DNA of 64,000 nucleotides from an uncultured Collinsella sp. (GCA_905197665.1 CAJJZP010000013.1:12316-76315); one strand, 5' to 3'; shown: positions 51,248 to 62,402, counted from the first letter of the stretch. Translations and numbers: made by a program. The notes: a model not told the origin generated them from the letters alone.

Positions 51248-51850
51248 ATGAATCTTTCATCCCAGAAGAGCGCGATCGCACTCTCCGCGTCCGCGGCCGC
51301 GCTGCTCATGCCGGTTTCCGCGTTCGCCGAGGACGGCGCTGCCGGTGCGGACATCCTCATCCCTAAGATGGCGGAGTTCATCCCGGCGCTTATCGCCTTC
51401 CTGATCATCTGGATCGTGCTGGCCAAGGTCGCCCTGCCGGGCATCATGAAAACCATGGAGGAGCGCGGCAAGAAGATCGAGGAGAGCCTCGACGAGGCCG
51501 AGAAGACCAAGCAGGAGGCTATCGCCAAGCGCGCTGAGTCCGACTCGATCGTCACCGACGCCCGTCGTCAGGCTGCCGACATCGTTCTCGAGGCCCGTAA
51601 GGACGCCGAGTCCGAGCGCGCCCGTATCATCGAGGCTGCTCACAAGGAGGCCGAGGAGATCATCGCCAAGGCCCATACGACCGTCGAGGACGAGCGCAAG
51701 TCCATTTACGCCGGTGCCGCGAGCTCCATCGCCGACCTGTCCGTTGCCGTCGCCACCAAGATCGTGGGCGAGGCACTCGAGGACGATGCCGAGCAGAAGA
51801 AGCTCATCGAGCGCTACATCCAGGAAGCAGGTAGCCTGAATGCCGACTAG
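51248..51850 (+). CDS. atpF: ATP synthase F0 subunit b with a signal-peptide-like N-terminus
   Basis: 200 residues. A membrane anchor (IPALIAFLIIWIVLAKVALPGIM, about 43-65) is followed by a long coiled coil (EERGKKIEESLDEAEKTKQEA and on), the stator stalk. Upstream of the anchor the first 28 residues look like a cleavable signal peptide (SAIALSASAAALLMPVSAFA, then ED), which would place the short N-terminus outside as required. The coding region overlaps atpH by 11 bases. Confidence 0.92.
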   Translation: MNLSSQKSAIALSASAAALLMPVSAFAEDGAAGADILIPKMAEFIPALIAFLIIWIVLAKVALPGIMKTMEERGKKIEESLDEAEKTKQEAIAKRAESDSIVTDARRQAADIVLEARKDAESERARIIEAAHKEAEEIIAKAHTTVEDERKSIYAGAASSIADLSVAVATKIVGEALEDDAEQKKLIERYIQEAGSLNAD

Positions 51851-52316
51851 CCGCTATCAGGACAAGGTGCTCGAGACCTACGCGCGCTCCCTTCTGGAAG
51901 CCGCTAAGGCCGAGAATCATGTGTTCGAGGACCTCGAGATGATCGAGCGCTTGGCTTCTGCCAGCCCCGAGATCATCGCCGTGCTCGACACCATGTCCAA
52001 GCGCGACCAGCTCGACCTTCTTCCCAAGGTGGCAGCTGCCTTTAAGTATGTTGCCGAGGAAGACGAGGATGTAGTGGGCGTGACCGTCACCACGGCGATC
52101 CCGCTCGACGACGAGCTGCGTCAAACCATCACTAAGAAATGCGAGCAGGACTTCGGCCGCAAGGTATTCCTTATCGAGCAGGTCGACCCGTCTATCGTGG
52201 GCGGCCTGGTGCTCGAGGCTCGCGGCGAGCGTCGTGACATTTCCGTCAAGACGCAGCTGCGCATCGCGCAGGAGACCCTCGCAAACTCTGCTAATTCGTA
52301 CGGAGGTGAAGCCTAA
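51840..52316 (+). CDS. atpH: ATP synthase F1 subunit delta
   Basis: 158 residues, a little short of the usual 175-180. N-terminal helical domain (TYARSLLEAAKAENHVFEDLEMIERL) and the C-terminal motif FLIEQVDPSIVGGLVLEARGERRDIS, typical of delta. It links F1 to the peripheral stalk b dimer. Starts inside the 3' end of atpF and its stop shares a base with the atpA start. Confidence 0.93.
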   Translation: MPTSRYQDKVLETYARSLLEAAKAENHVFEDLEMIERLASASPEIIAVLDTMSKRDQLDLLPKVAAAFKYVAEEDEDVVGVTVTTAIPLDDELRQTITKKCEQDFGRKVFLIEQVDPSIVGGLVLEARGERRDISVKTQLRIAQETLANSANSYGGEA

Positions 52317-53914
52317 TGTCCGAAACCCTCAATGCCCAGGATATCGCCAAGAAACTGCAGGAGCAGCTCACGAGCCTCTCCGCGACGGTCGATACGCATG
52401 AGGTTTCAACGGTCGACGAGGTAGGCGACGGCATCGCGCGCGTCTCCGGCCTCAAGAGCGCCATGGCAGGCGAGCTTCTGGAGTTCAAGAGCTCCGATAC
52501 CGGTGAGACCGTCTTCGGCCTTGCCCAGAACCTTGACCGTGACGAGGTCGGCGCCGTTCTGTTCGGTGCCGTCGACTCCATCAAGGAAGGCGACGAGTGC
52601 CGCACCACTGGCCGCATTATGGATATCCCCGTGAGCCGTGCCATGCTCGGCCGCGTCGTCAATCCGCTCGGCCAGCCCATCGACGGCCTGGGCGACATCG
52701 TCGCCACGCACCGTCGCCCCATCGAGTTCAAGGCTCCCGGCGTCATCGATCGTACCCCGGTGTGCGAGCCGGTTCAGACCGGTCTGCTCGCTATCGACTC
52801 CATGGTGCCTATTGGCCGCGGTCAGCGTGAGCTCATCATCGGCGACCGTAAGACCGGTAAGACCGCCATCGCCATCGACGCTATCCTCAACCAGCGCGGC
52901 AAGGGCATGGTCTGCATCTATGTCGCCATCGGCCAGAAGGCCTCCACGGTTGCCAACATCCGCGAGACCCTCGCTCAGCACGGTGCGCTCGACTACACCA
53001 TCATCGTTTCGGCCACCGCTGCCGATTCCGCCCCTATGCAGTACATCGCGCCTATGGCCGGTGCCGCTATCGGCGAGTTCTTCATGTACAACGGCGAGGA
53101 CGGCAAGCCCGCCAGCGAGACCAACCCTGGCGGCCACGTGCTCGTCATCTACGACGACCTGTCCAAGCAGGCTGTGGCCTACCGTCAGATGTCGCTGACG
53201 CTGCATCGTCCGCCCGGACGCGAGGCCTATCCTGGCGACATCTTCTACCTGCACTCTCGTCTGCTCGAGCGTGCCGTCAAGATGTCCAAGAAGAACGGTT
53301 ACGGCTCCATGACGGCTCTTCCGATCATCGAGACCCAGGACGGCGACGTCTCGGCCTACATTCCGACCAACGTCATTTCCATTACCGATGGTCAGATCTA
53401 CCTGCAGTCCGAGCTCTTCTTCCAGGGTCAGCGCCCGGCAGTCGACGTGGGCATCTCCGTGTCCCGCGTCGGTGGCGATGCGCAGACCAAGGCCATGAAG
53501 CAGGTCGCCGGCAACCTCCGTCTGGACCTCGCTTCGTACCAGGAGCTCGCCGGCTTTACGCAGTTCGGCTCCGACCTCGACGAGGCTACTCAGAAGCAGC
53601 TGACCCATGGTGCTCGCATGACCGAGCTCCTGAAGCAGCCGCGTTACAAGCCGTTTGAGGTTGGCGAGCAGATCGTTACGCTGTTCGCTGGCAACGAGGG
53701 CTTCCTGGATGACCTGGAGATCGCCGACGTGCTGCCCTTCCGTGCCGAGCTCATCGAGTACATGGACAATGGCTTTGGTTCGCTGCTCGACAAGGTTCGC
53801 GCCAAGAAGATCGATGATGACACCAAGGCTGAGCTCTTGCGCGTCATCGGCGACTTCAAACAGCAGTTCATGGCCAAGCACCATTCGGATGTTTCTGGAT
53901 CAGAGGAGAACTAA
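52316..53914 (+). CDS. atpA: ATP synthase F1 subunit alpha
   Basis: 532 residues. Walker A GDRKTGKT near 178-185, IYVAIGQKASTVANI, the DELSEED-equivalent region and the VGGDAQTKAMKQVAG signature of alpha are all present; the noncatalytic nucleotide site is intact. The start overlaps the atpH stop by 1 base. Confidence 0.97.
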   Translation: MSETLNAQDIAKKLQEQLTSLSATVDTHEVSTVDEVGDGIARVSGLKSAMAGELLEFKSSDTGETVFGLAQNLDRDEVGAVLFGAVDSIKEGDECRTTGRIMDIPVSRAMLGRVVNPLGQPIDGLGDIVATHRRPIEFKAPGVIDRTPVCEPVQTGLLAIDSMVPIGRGQRELIIGDRKTGKTAIAIDAILNQRGKGMVCIYVAIGQKASTVANIRETLAQHGALDYTIIVSATAADSAPMQYIAPMAGAAIGEFFMYNGEDGKPASETNPGGHVLVIYDDLSKQAVAYRQMSLTLHRPPGREAYPGDIFYLHSRLLERAVKMSKKNGYGSMTALPIIETQDGDVSAYIPTNVISITDGQIYLQSELFFQGQRPAVDVGISVSRVGGDAQTKAMKQVAGNLRLDLASYQELAGFTQFGSDLDEATQKQLTHGARMTELLKQPRYKPFEVGEQIVTLFAGNEGFLDDLEIADVLPFRAELIEYMDNGFGSLLDKVRAKKIDDDTKAELLRVIGDFKQQFMAKHHSDVSGSEEN

Positions 53915-53919
53915 GCCCC

Positions 53920-54827
53920 ATGGCCAACCTTCGCGACATTAAGAAGCGAATCTCCTCGGTTACCACGACCAAGCAGATCACGCGCACGATGGAGATGGTC
54001 TCTACGGCCAAGATCCGTCGTGCCCTCGATCGCTCCAAGCAGGCCGAGCCCTATAAGGAGGCGCTGACCGACGTCATGTTGACGGTCGCCGGCGACGCCT
54101 CCTGTTCGGGCACCGATCCCATGCTGCAGAAGCATGAGAGCGTCAAGCATGGCCTGATTGTCGTTATTGCCTCGGACCGCGGCCTTGCCGGCGGTTTCAA
54201 TACGACGGTGGAGCGCACGGCCGAAAAGCTCGCCGCTTCTTGGGCGAACGACGGCATCGAGTGCGAGATCATCGCGTGCGGGCGTAAGCCGGCCACGTAT
54301 TTCCGTGACCGCGCAAACGTTGTCATGCACTTTGAGGGCAACTCCTCTGAGCCCGATTTCAATCAGGCCCGCATGATCTCCTCTCATATCTGCGATGCGT
54401 ATCGTGCCGGTGAGCTTGACCGTGTCGAGCTTGTCTACCACCACGCCAAGAACCGCGTGGATCAGGAGCTTCGCGTCGAGCATCTGTTGCCGCTCGACCC
54501 CGAGATGATCGCTATGGCCCACGGTCCGCGTAAGAACGAGACCGACGCCCCTAAGCGCATCTCGTCCACGTTCGAGTTCGTGCCCTCTCCCGAGCATGTT
54601 CTCGGCAAGCTTGTGCCGTCTTATATCCTGACGGTCATCTACCAGGCCCTGATCGATTCGGCGGCTGCCGAGCAGGGTGCACGCCGCAAGGCCATGCACT
54701 CCGCGACGGAAAACGCCACCGCGATCATCTCGACCCTTACCCGCACGTATAGTCGCGTGCGCCAGGCTTCGATTACGACCGAGATTAACGAGATCGTCGG
54801 CGGAGCCTCAGCATTGGAGGAACAGTA

Positions 54828-54828
<1 letters not shown>
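53920..54828 (+). CDS. atpG: ATP synthase F1 subunit gamma
   Basis: 302 residues. N-terminal LRDIKKRISSVTTTKQITRTMEMVSTAKIRRA and C-terminal ARRKAMHSATENATAIISTLTRTYSRVRQASITTEINEIVGGASAL are the two helices of the rotor shaft. The ASDRGLAGGFNTTV segment is the conserved core of the globular part. 5 bases after atpA; stop shares a base with the atpD start. Confidence 0.95.
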
Positions 54829-56282
<1,454 letters not shown>

Positions 56283-56285
56283 GTT

Positions 56286-56678
56286 ATGCGTATCCGCATC
56301 GTGTGCCCCGTGAGCTGCGCCTATGAGGGCGACGCTGCGTTTGTGTCGATTCCGTCCACGGATGGCGAGTTTGGCGTCCTGCCTGCTCACTCCAGCGAGA
56401 TCTGCACGATCGACCGCGGTTACGTTCGCGTTTCCGATAAGGCCATGGGCACTGTCGACCACACGTTTGCCGTGGCCGGCGGCTATGCCCAGGTTGCGGA
56501 CGATGTCGTGACCGTTCTCGCCGAGCGCGCTTGCGATTTGGCGACCGTCGATGCCGACAAGCTTAAAGCTGATATTCAAGGTTTTGAAGAGAAGCTGGGT
56601 AATTTGTCGGAGGATGATGCACGCCGCGCCTACCTCTATAATGAAATCGCATGGTGTAAGCTCAAGCTTGCCCAATAG
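56286..56678 (+). CDS. atpC: ATP synthase F1 subunit epsilon
   Basis: 130 residues. N-terminal beta-sandwich (RIVCPVSCAYEGDAAFVSIPSTDGEFGVLPAHSS) and C-terminal helical hairpin (DADKLKADIQGFEEKLGNLSEDDARRAYLYNEIAWCKLKLAQ), which can extend into F1 to inhibit hydrolysis. Last subunit gene; a terminator hairpin follows 37 bases later. Confidence 0.93.
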   Translation: MRIRIVCPVSCAYEGDAAFVSIPSTDGEFGVLPAHSSEICTIDRGYVRVSDKAMGTVDHTFAVAGGYAQVADDVVTVLAERACDLATVDADKLKADIQGFEEKLGNLSEDDARRAYLYNEIAWCKLKLAQ

Positions 56679-56714
56679 TCAAACGATTTAGCGTTCGACC
56701 ATTTGCGAACACAT

Positions 56715-56752
56715 CATGCCCGGGATGGCCCAGCCACCCCGGGCATGCTTTT
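56715..56752 (+). terminator. Terminator of the ATP synthase operon
   Basis: CATGCCCGGG (56715-56724) pairs with CCCGGGCATG (56738-56747), followed by CTTTTT. It ends 14 bases before the murA start, so its T-run lies just upstream of the murA ribosome site; some readthrough into murA is possible. Confidence 0.8.
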
Positions 56753-56766
56753 TGAAAGGGTAGACC

Positions 56767-58050
56767 TTGGATATTATCCGCGTTGAGGGTGGCCACGCCA
56801 TCGGAGGCTCCGTGCCCGTCTCGGGCGCCAAGAACTCCGCGCTCAAACTCATGGCGGCAACGCTTCTGGCGCCGGGCAAGACGACGCTGCAGAACGTGCC
56901 CGATATTTCCGATGTCCACGTGATGGGCAAGGTGCTCAAGGGCATGGGCGCTACGATCGATGTTCTCGACGAGCACACGCTCGAGATTGATACCTCTCAG
57001 GTCGATTCATGGGAGGCCCCCTACGAGCTCGTTGCCAAGATGCGCGCTTCCACCGCCGTCATGGGGCCCCTGCTGGGCCGCTTCCATCGCGCCAAAATTG
57101 CCATGCCGGGCGGCTGCAACCTGGGTGCTCGTAAGATCGATATGCACATTCTTGGTCTTGAGGCCCTGGGCGTTGAGTTCGATACCGCCCACGGTTACAT
57201 CAACGCTAATGCGCCCCAAGGTCTGCGCGGTACCACCGTCACGCTCGAGTTCGCCAGCGTCGGTGCGACCGAGAATCTCATCATGGCCTCTGTGCGCGCA
57301 CAGGGCACCACGGTTATCGACAATGCCGCCCGCGAGCCCGAGATCGTCGATCTCGCTAACATGCTCAACGAGATGGGCGCCAAGATTGTTGGCGCCGGTA
57401 CGCCCGTCGTGACTATCGAAGGCGTGGAAGAGCTCCATCCCGTTATCCATCGCGTGGTGGGCGACCGCATCGAGGCCGGTACCTTTATCGTCGCCGGTGC
57501 GTTGATGGCGGACGATCGCGGTGTCGATGTCACGGGCTTTTGCCCCATTCATTTGGGCATGGTGCTCAAGAAGATGGAGCTCATGGGTATCGACTGCGAG
57601 CGCGTCGAGGATGGCGTCCATGTGAACCGTGCCGAGCGTATCAAGCCGGTCGACATCCAGACGCTTCCGTTCCCCGGTTTCCCGACCGACATGCAGGCGC
57701 AGATTATGGTGCTCTCCGCCCTTGCCGACGGCAGTTCCGTTATTACCGAGAACATCTTCGAGAATCGCTTTATGTTTGCCTCTGAGCTGGTGCGCATGGG
57801 TGCCGACATTCGTATCGAGAGCCATCATGCCATGATTCATGGCGTCAAGGGCTTCTCGGGTGCACAGGTTACCTCGCCCGATCTGCGCGGCGGAGCGGCC
57901 CTCGTCGTAGCGGGCTTGATCGCCGACGGGACGACCGAGGTTTCGGCTATCCATCACATCAAGCGCGGCTACGAGCAGTTTGTCGAAAAGCTGCAGGCGC
58001 TCGGCGCGCATGTCGAGCATGCTACCGTCCCCGATCCCGTCATCTACTAA
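56767..58050 (+). CDS. murA: UDP-N-acetylglucosamine 1-carboxyvinyltransferase
   Basis: 427 residues from a TTG start with AAAGGG upstream. GGHAIGGSVPVSGAKNSALKLMAATLLA is the N-terminus; the PEP-binding and fosfomycin-reactive Cys lies in MPGGCNLGARKIDMHI near residue 117. NVPDISDVHVM and LRGGAALVVAGLIADGTTEV are conserved. First committed step of peptidoglycan synthesis. Follows the atp operon, as in many actinobacteria. Confidence 0.95.
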   Translation: MDIIRVEGGHAIGGSVPVSGAKNSALKLMAATLLAPGKTTLQNVPDISDVHVMGKVLKGMGATIDVLDEHTLEIDTSQVDSWEAPYELVAKMRASTAVMGPLLGRFHRAKIAMPGGCNLGARKIDMHILGLEALGVEFDTAHGYINANAPQGLRGTTVTLEFASVGATENLIMASVRAQGTTVIDNAAREPEIVDLANMLNEMGAKIVGAGTPVVTIEGVEELHPVIHRVVGDRIEAGTFIVAGALMADDRGVDVTGFCPIHLGMVLKKMELMGIDCERVEDGVHVNRAERIKPVDIQTLPFPGFPTDMQAQIMVLSALADGSSVITENIFENRFMFASELVRMGADIRIESHHAMIHGVKGFSGAQVTSPDLRGGAALVVAGLIADGTTEVSAIHHIKRGYEQFVEKLQALGAHVEHATVPDPVIY

Positions 58051-58062
58051 TACAGGTTGCCT

Positions 58063-59298
58063 ATGTTTAATAAAAAGCCCCTCGCAGATACCACCACCCG
58101 AAGACCCTCAACTGGTGCGCAGGCCAAGATCTACAGTCGCGATAACGTGGCTCGCTATTCCGAGCGCGCTCGCCAACGTCGTCGTAGCCACACGATTCGT
58201 CACGTCGCGCTCATTGTCGTGCTTGGCGTGCTGTTGAGTGCCACTACCGCTGCCGGCCTGTGGTTTGCCACCATTATGGGCAAGCTCGGCGATTCTAATG
58301 TCATTACCGACAATCTGCGTCGGGTTCTGGTTGACACCGATGAGGCAAAGGATCCGTTCTACGTGCTGCTTCTTGGTACCGACGGCCGTCCGGGCGAGGA
58401 TACGTATCGTGCCGACTCGATTATCCTGGCACGCATCGACCCCACGCAAAAGCAGGCGACGCTCATTTCCGTTCCGCGCGACACCAAGGTCGAGTACAAG
58501 GGCGAGACCATGAAGATCAACGCCTGCCATACCGTTGGCGGCGCCGAGGCCATGGTCGAGGCGGTTAACGAGCTGTGCAGTGTTCAGATTTCCCACTATG
58601 CCGAGGTCAGCTTCGACGGTATGCAGGCGCTGATTGATTCGGTTGGCGGTATCGACATTAACGCAACCGATGATGTTGACGACCCCGAGCACCTGGATAT
58701 TAAGATTACCGCTGGCCAGCAGCATATGGACGGTGCCACCGCCCTTACCTATGCCCGCTGCCGCTACACCTATGCCGACGGCGATTACACGCGCATGCGC
58801 CACCAGCGTCAGGTGCTTGGCGCCCTTGCCAACCAGATTCTCAATAACTTCGATGCCACGAAGATCTTTGGCCTGGTTAATTCGCTGTCCGATATGCTCG
58901 TAACCGATATGAGCGTTCAGGATATCGTGGCTACGGTCAACGCCATGCGCGGTATGGATGTCGACGGTATCTACTCGGCCAACCTGCCCTCGTACGCCGA
59001 CGACAGCACCATGATCGACGGTGTGAGCTACGTCTTTGTCTACGAGGACGAGCTCAAGGAAATGATGGAGCGCGTCGATGCTGGCAAGGATCCCAAGGGT
59101 CCCAACACCATGGGTCTTTCCGACGGTTCCAGCTCTACGATCGGCGACCTGAACAACAACACGTCTGACGATTACGCAAACGGTACCGCAACCTCATCGG
59201 TCAGCTCTGACGATTCCGATGACTCAAGCGATTCGAGCGATTCGGACTACTACGAAGAGCCCACCGGCGACGGCAACGGCTACGAAGCCAACTACTAA
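58063..59298 (+). CDS. LytR-CpsA-Psr family cell-envelope protein
   Basis: 411 residues from the ATG at 58063; a TTG at 58057 is also possible. Short basic cytoplasmic N-terminus, one membrane helix (HVALIVVLGVLLSATTAAGLW, about 47-67), then the LCP domain: LLLGTDGRPGEDTYRADSIILARI, SVPRDTKVEY, ALTYARCRYTYADGDYTRMRHQRQ. LCP enzymes attach anionic glycopolymers to peptidoglycan. The C-terminus is a Ser/Asp-rich low-complexity tail (SSDDSDDSSDSSDSDYYEEP). A composite repeat begins at the base after the stop. Confidence 0.9.
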   Translation: MFNKKPLADTTTRRPSTGAQAKIYSRDNVARYSERARQRRRSHTIRHVALIVVLGVLLSATTAAGLWFATIMGKLGDSNVITDNLRRVLVDTDEAKDPFYVLLLGTDGRPGEDTYRADSIILARIDPTQKQATLISVPRDTKVEYKGETMKINACHTVGGAEAMVEAVNELCSVQISHYAEVSFDGMQALIDSVGGIDINATDDVDDPEHLDIKITAGQQHMDGATALTYARCRYTYADGDYTRMRHQRQVLGALANQILNNFDATKIFGLVNSLSDMLVTDMSVQDIVATVNAMRGMDVDGIYSANLPSYADDSTMIDGVSYVFVYEDELKEMMERVDAGKDPKGPNTMGLSDGSSSTIGDLNNNTSDDYANGTATSSVSSDDSDDSSDSSDSDYYEEPTGDGNGYEANY

Positions 59299-59463
59299 GT
59301 TACGGCGTTTTACCAAACGCCGTAACGACTCGACGCTGCGCGCCGCCCAAGGCGACAATTTGTCATTCAAAAGGCAGGGCATGACCAGAAGGTCAATGCC
59401 CTGCCTTTTTCATGCCAACTTGTTCGCCTTGGACGTCGCTCGCTGACGTTGGCTCAACCTGCG
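59299..59463. repeat. Composite stop-codon-associated element, copy D
   Basis: First stem GTTACGGCGTTT (59299-59310) with AAACGCCGTAAC (59315-59326), identical to copy A. Then come GACTCGACGCTGC, a large stem CGCCGCCCAAGGCGACAA (59341-59358) against TTGTTCGCCTTGG with more mismatches beyond (59420 on), and a nested terminator hairpin (GGCAGGGCAT ... ATGCCCTGCCTTTTT) nearly identical to that of copy B. Ends in GCTCAACCTGCG like copy C. Confidence 0.85.
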
Positions 59464-59492
59464 ATGTTGACTACTCCCCTTGTATCAAAAAC

Positions 59493-59520
59493 CGCCCCGT
59501 TCTCGGTTGAGGACGGGGCG
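59493..59520 (-). terminator. Terminator of pepT
   Basis: CGCCCCGT (59493-59500) pairs with ACGGGGCG (59513-59520); read on the minus strand the stem is followed by GTTTTTG. Confidence 0.7.
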
Positions 59521-59549
59521 ATTCGTCTTTTGGACTTGTGCAGCCAGGC

Positions 59550-60797
59550 TTATGCAAAGCGGGCGACGAGCTCCTGGAGCACGTCGGTCATCTTGACGAG
59601 CGAACTGACCGGGACGAACTCGTTGACGCCGTGGTAGCAATAGCCGCCGGTGGAAAGGTTGGGGCAGGGCAGACCGCGGAACGACAGCTGAGCGCCGTCG
59701 GTGCCGCCACGAATCGGCAGCACTTGGGGCTCAACGCCGCAGGCAAGGTAGGCTTCCTTGGCAACATCAATAAGCTCGGGATAGTCACGAACGATCTCGG
59801 CCATATTTCGATACTGCTGCTTAATCTCGACCGTCACGCGCTCCTCACCCAGACGCTGGTTGAGCATCGAGGCGGCGGCATCAATAAGGTCGAGTTTCTG
59901 CTGGAACTTGGCGGCATCGTGATCACGGACGATATAGCGCGCCGTGGCGTGATCGACGGTCGCAGATACACCCTCAAGGTGATAAAAGCCCTCGTAGCCT
60001 TCCGTATACTCCGGGCGCTGCACGTAGGGGAGCAACGCGTTGAAGTCGCAGAACAGATTGCCTGCGTTGACCATACGGCCCTTGGCGTCGCCCGGGTGGA
60101 TGGACTGGCCCTCAAAGCGGATGGTCGCCTCGGCGGCGTTAAAGCACTCCCACTCCAGCTCGCCGATGGGGCCGCCGTCGACCGTGTAGGCGTACTTGCA
60201 GCCAAAGGTATCGATATCCAACAGCTCGGCTCCGTGACCGATCTCCTCGTCAGGGCAGAAGCAAATGCCGAGTGCGGGATGGGGCAGAGAGGGGTCCTGA
60301 GCGATACGCGCGACAAGCGACATGATCTCGGCGACGCCTGCCTTGTCGTCCGCGCCCAGCAGCGTGGTGCCATCGCTGCAGACCAGGTCCTCACCCGCGA
60401 GGTCGTTCAGGGCGGGAAGCTTGGCGGTACTCATGGCAACGGGCTTACCGTCAACCGTGCCGCAGACCAGGTCGCCGCCTTCGTAGTGTACGATGTGCGG
60501 CTTCACGCCGGCGCCCGGTGCAACTTCGGTGGTGTCGAGATGGGCGATCAGGCCAAGGGCGGGCTTGTCCTCAGCGCCCGCACTTGCGGGGATATGCGCG
60601 CAGACATAGGCATGCTCGGTCACGTGGGCATCTTCCGCACCAAGCTCGCGCAGCTCTTCAGCCAGCACGTTGGCAAGGTCAAACTGAACGACGCTCGAGG
60701 GTACCTGGTCGCAGTTTGCATCCTCGGACTGCGTGTTGATCTGGACGTAGCGCAAAAAGCGCTCGAGGACATCGGGGTTCGTGGTGGTGTTTTCCAT
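59550..60797 (-). CDS. pepT: Peptidase T (tripeptidase)
   Basis: 415 residues from the ATG at 60797 (TTGGAG upstream). M20B metallopeptidase: Zn ligand and first Asp in LIAHLDTTEVAPG, DDKAGVAEI, FCPDEEIGHGAELLDI with the catalytic Glu pair, TVDGGPIGELEWE, and a late His in GYCYHGVNEFVPV. Cleaves the N-terminal residue from tripeptides in the cytoplasm. Single gene; the divergent DtxR-like gene starts 120 bases away. Confidence 0.93.
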   Translation of the reverse strand: MENTTTNPDVLERFLRYVQINTQSEDANCDQVPSSVVQFDLANVLAEELRELGAEDAHVTEHAYVCAHIPASAGAEDKPALGLIAHLDTTEVAPGAGVKPHIVHYEGGDLVCGTVDGKPVAMSTAKLPALNDLAGEDLVCSDGTTLLGADDKAGVAEIMSLVARIAQDPSLPHPALGICFCPDEEIGHGAELLDIDTFGCKYAYTVDGGPIGELEWECFNAAEATIRFEGQSIHPGDAKGRMVNAGNLFCDFNALLPYVQRPEYTEGYEGFYHLEGVSATVDHATARYIVRDHDAAKFQQKLDLIDAAASMLNQRLGEERVTVEIKQQYRNMAEIVRDYPELIDVAKEAYLACGVEPQVLPIRGGTDGAQLSFRGLPCPNLSTGGYCYHGVNEFVPVSSLVKMTDVLQELVARFA

Positions 60798-60917
60798 AAA
60801 GACCGCTCCAATCTTGGTCGTCGTGTGCAACAAGAACTCTAGCACGGTATGCCACGGCATACCGCGACGCTTGGATGGGGTAGAATCAGCCATTGAATGC
60901 AGAAGGGACGGAAGATC

Positions 60918-61340
60918 ATGGATACGACAAATAGCTCGCGCGAACTACATCTGACGGTGGCGAACGAAGACTACTTGGAGTGCATGGTTCGCATTGAAAG
61001 CGAAGAGGGGGAAACCAACGGCGTGCGATCGGTCGACATCGCGCAGCGCCTTGGCGTCTCCAAGGCATCGGTCAATAAAGCGGTTTCGGCGCTCAAGGCA
61101 TCCGAGCTTGTCGAGCAATCGCACTACGGCAAGGTAGTCCTGACCGATCGCGGCCGCGAGGTTGGCACGGCTATCTGGTACCGTCATCGCCTCGTCCGCA
61201 CGTTTTTGGTTCAGGAGCTCGGTGTCGAATTTGAGCGAGCCGATTCCGAGGCCTGCATGATGGAGCATGCGCTATCCGAGGACACGATGAACCGCTGGCT
61301 CGCCTATCTCGAAAAGCAGGGAATCAGCGTCGAGGAATAG
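60918..61340 (+). CDS. DtxR/MntR-family metal-dependent regulator (short form)
   Basis: 140 residues from the ATG at 60918 (AAGGGACGGAAG upstream). N-terminal winged helix (VRSVDIAQRLGVSKASVNKAVSALKASELVEQ) and a dimerisation/metal domain with WYRHRLVRTFLVQELGV, SEACMMEHALSEDTMNRW: His, Glu and Cys/Met positions as in iron- or manganese-sensing DtxR proteins. The third SH3-like domain is absent, as in MntR. 10 bases ahead of the homocysteine methyltransferase-like gene. Confidence 0.87.
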   Translation: MDTTNSSRELHLTVANEDYLECMVRIESEEGETNGVRSVDIAQRLGVSKASVNKAVSALKASELVEQSHYGKVVLTDRGREVGTAIWYRHRLVRTFLVQELGVEFERADSEACMMEHALSEDTMNRWLAYLEKQGISVEE

Positions 61341-61350
61341 CGGGATATAT

Positions 61351-62244
61351 ATGGATACGAGTTATTACAATCGCTTTGGTGCCGAGGAACTTACGCGCCG
61401 CTTGTCGAGCGAGACCTTGTTGGCGCAGGGCCCCATGGGCAGTGTTCTGTTGAGTGAGTACGACGCCGCCGATATTCCACCGGCGTTTTGGAATCTGGCA
61501 GAGCCGCAGACCGTTTCTCGTATCCATCGCTTGTATGTCGCCGCCGGCGCGCAGGTACTCATTACCAATACCTTTCAGGCATCAAGCTATGCCCTCAAGC
61601 ACGACCAGATTGCGCCGTCCGTGGCGGAGGTCAATCGCGGGGCCGTCGACGATGCCCGCCAGGCGCACCCTCAGCTGCTGCTGGGCTCGATGGGTCCGAT
61701 CGGTATTGAGTGGTTTGCCGAGGACTCGGCCGAGTTTCGTGAGATCCGAGGCATTGCGCGCGAACAGGCGCACGCCTTGCTCAATGCTGGTGTTGACGGT
61801 CTGCTGATCGAGACGGTGACGTCTATCCGTAATTTGCAGCCCATGCTTGCCGGCGCCCGAGATGCCGCCGACGGCATGCCTGTTCTGGTGAGTTTTGTCG
61901 TTGACGATAAGGGCGACCTGTTGGGCGATGGCCTCAACATCGAGGCAGCCGTTTTGTACGCCGAAAAACACGGCGCAAACTCGGTTGGTGTTAATTGCTG
62001 TTCGCTTGCGGCCGCGAACGCGGCGGTGCCCAGGATGGTTGCATCGGCGACTACTCCCGTCACGGTGCGTCCCAACGTGGGCGATCCGGTCCAGACTCAG
62101 GATGGCCCCGTATGGCACGAGAACCCCGAAGCTTTCGCGCGCGCATGCATCGAATGGAGACATGCCGGTGCCGCAATGGTGGGCAGTTGCTGTGGAACCA
62201 CGGCAATCACTACGGCAGCGATGGCCGAGGCGCTCGATATATAA
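61351..62244 (+). CDS. Homocysteine S-methyltransferase family protein
   Basis: 297 residues. The Zn-binding cysteines of the family are present: GVNCCSL near 215 and GSCCGTT near 282. QGPMGSVLLSEYDA, VAAGAQVLITNTFQASSYAL and LLGSMGPIG match MetH N-terminal / MmuM-type barrels. Methylates homocysteine from S-methylmethionine or another donor; no MetH cobalamin domain is attached. Follows the DtxR-like gene closely, perhaps co-transcribed. Confidence 0.87.
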   Translation: MDTSYYNRFGAEELTRRLSSETLLAQGPMGSVLLSEYDAADIPPAFWNLAEPQTVSRIHRLYVAAGAQVLITNTFQASSYALKHDQIAPSVAEVNRGAVDDARQAHPQLLLGSMGPIGIEWFAEDSAEFREIRGIAREQAHALLNAGVDGLLIETVTSIRNLQPMLAGARDAADGMPVLVSFVVDDKGDLLGDGLNIEAAVLYAEKHGANSVGVNCCSLAAANAAVPRMVASATTPVTVRPNVGDPVQTQDGPVWHENPEAFARACIEWRHAGAAMVGSCCGTTAITTAAMAEALDI

Positions 62245-62250
62245 AGGGCA

Positions 62251-62278
62251 AAACCGCTCCATACGGGGCGGTTTTTTT
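62251..62278 (+). terminator. Rho-independent terminator
   Basis: ACCGCTCC (62253-62260) pairs with GGGGCGGT (62265-62272; one G-T pair), followed directly by TTTTTT. Confidence 0.85.
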
Positions 62279-62402
62279 ATTGCCTGCATGTCCTCGGCAG
62301 CATTTGCCCAAATGGTGAATGCTGGTGCCGGCAGGTTGCCGAGCGTGTATCGCGGGTATACCTCATGCGTACCATGATCCAAACACTGTGAGGTGTCTGC
62401 GC

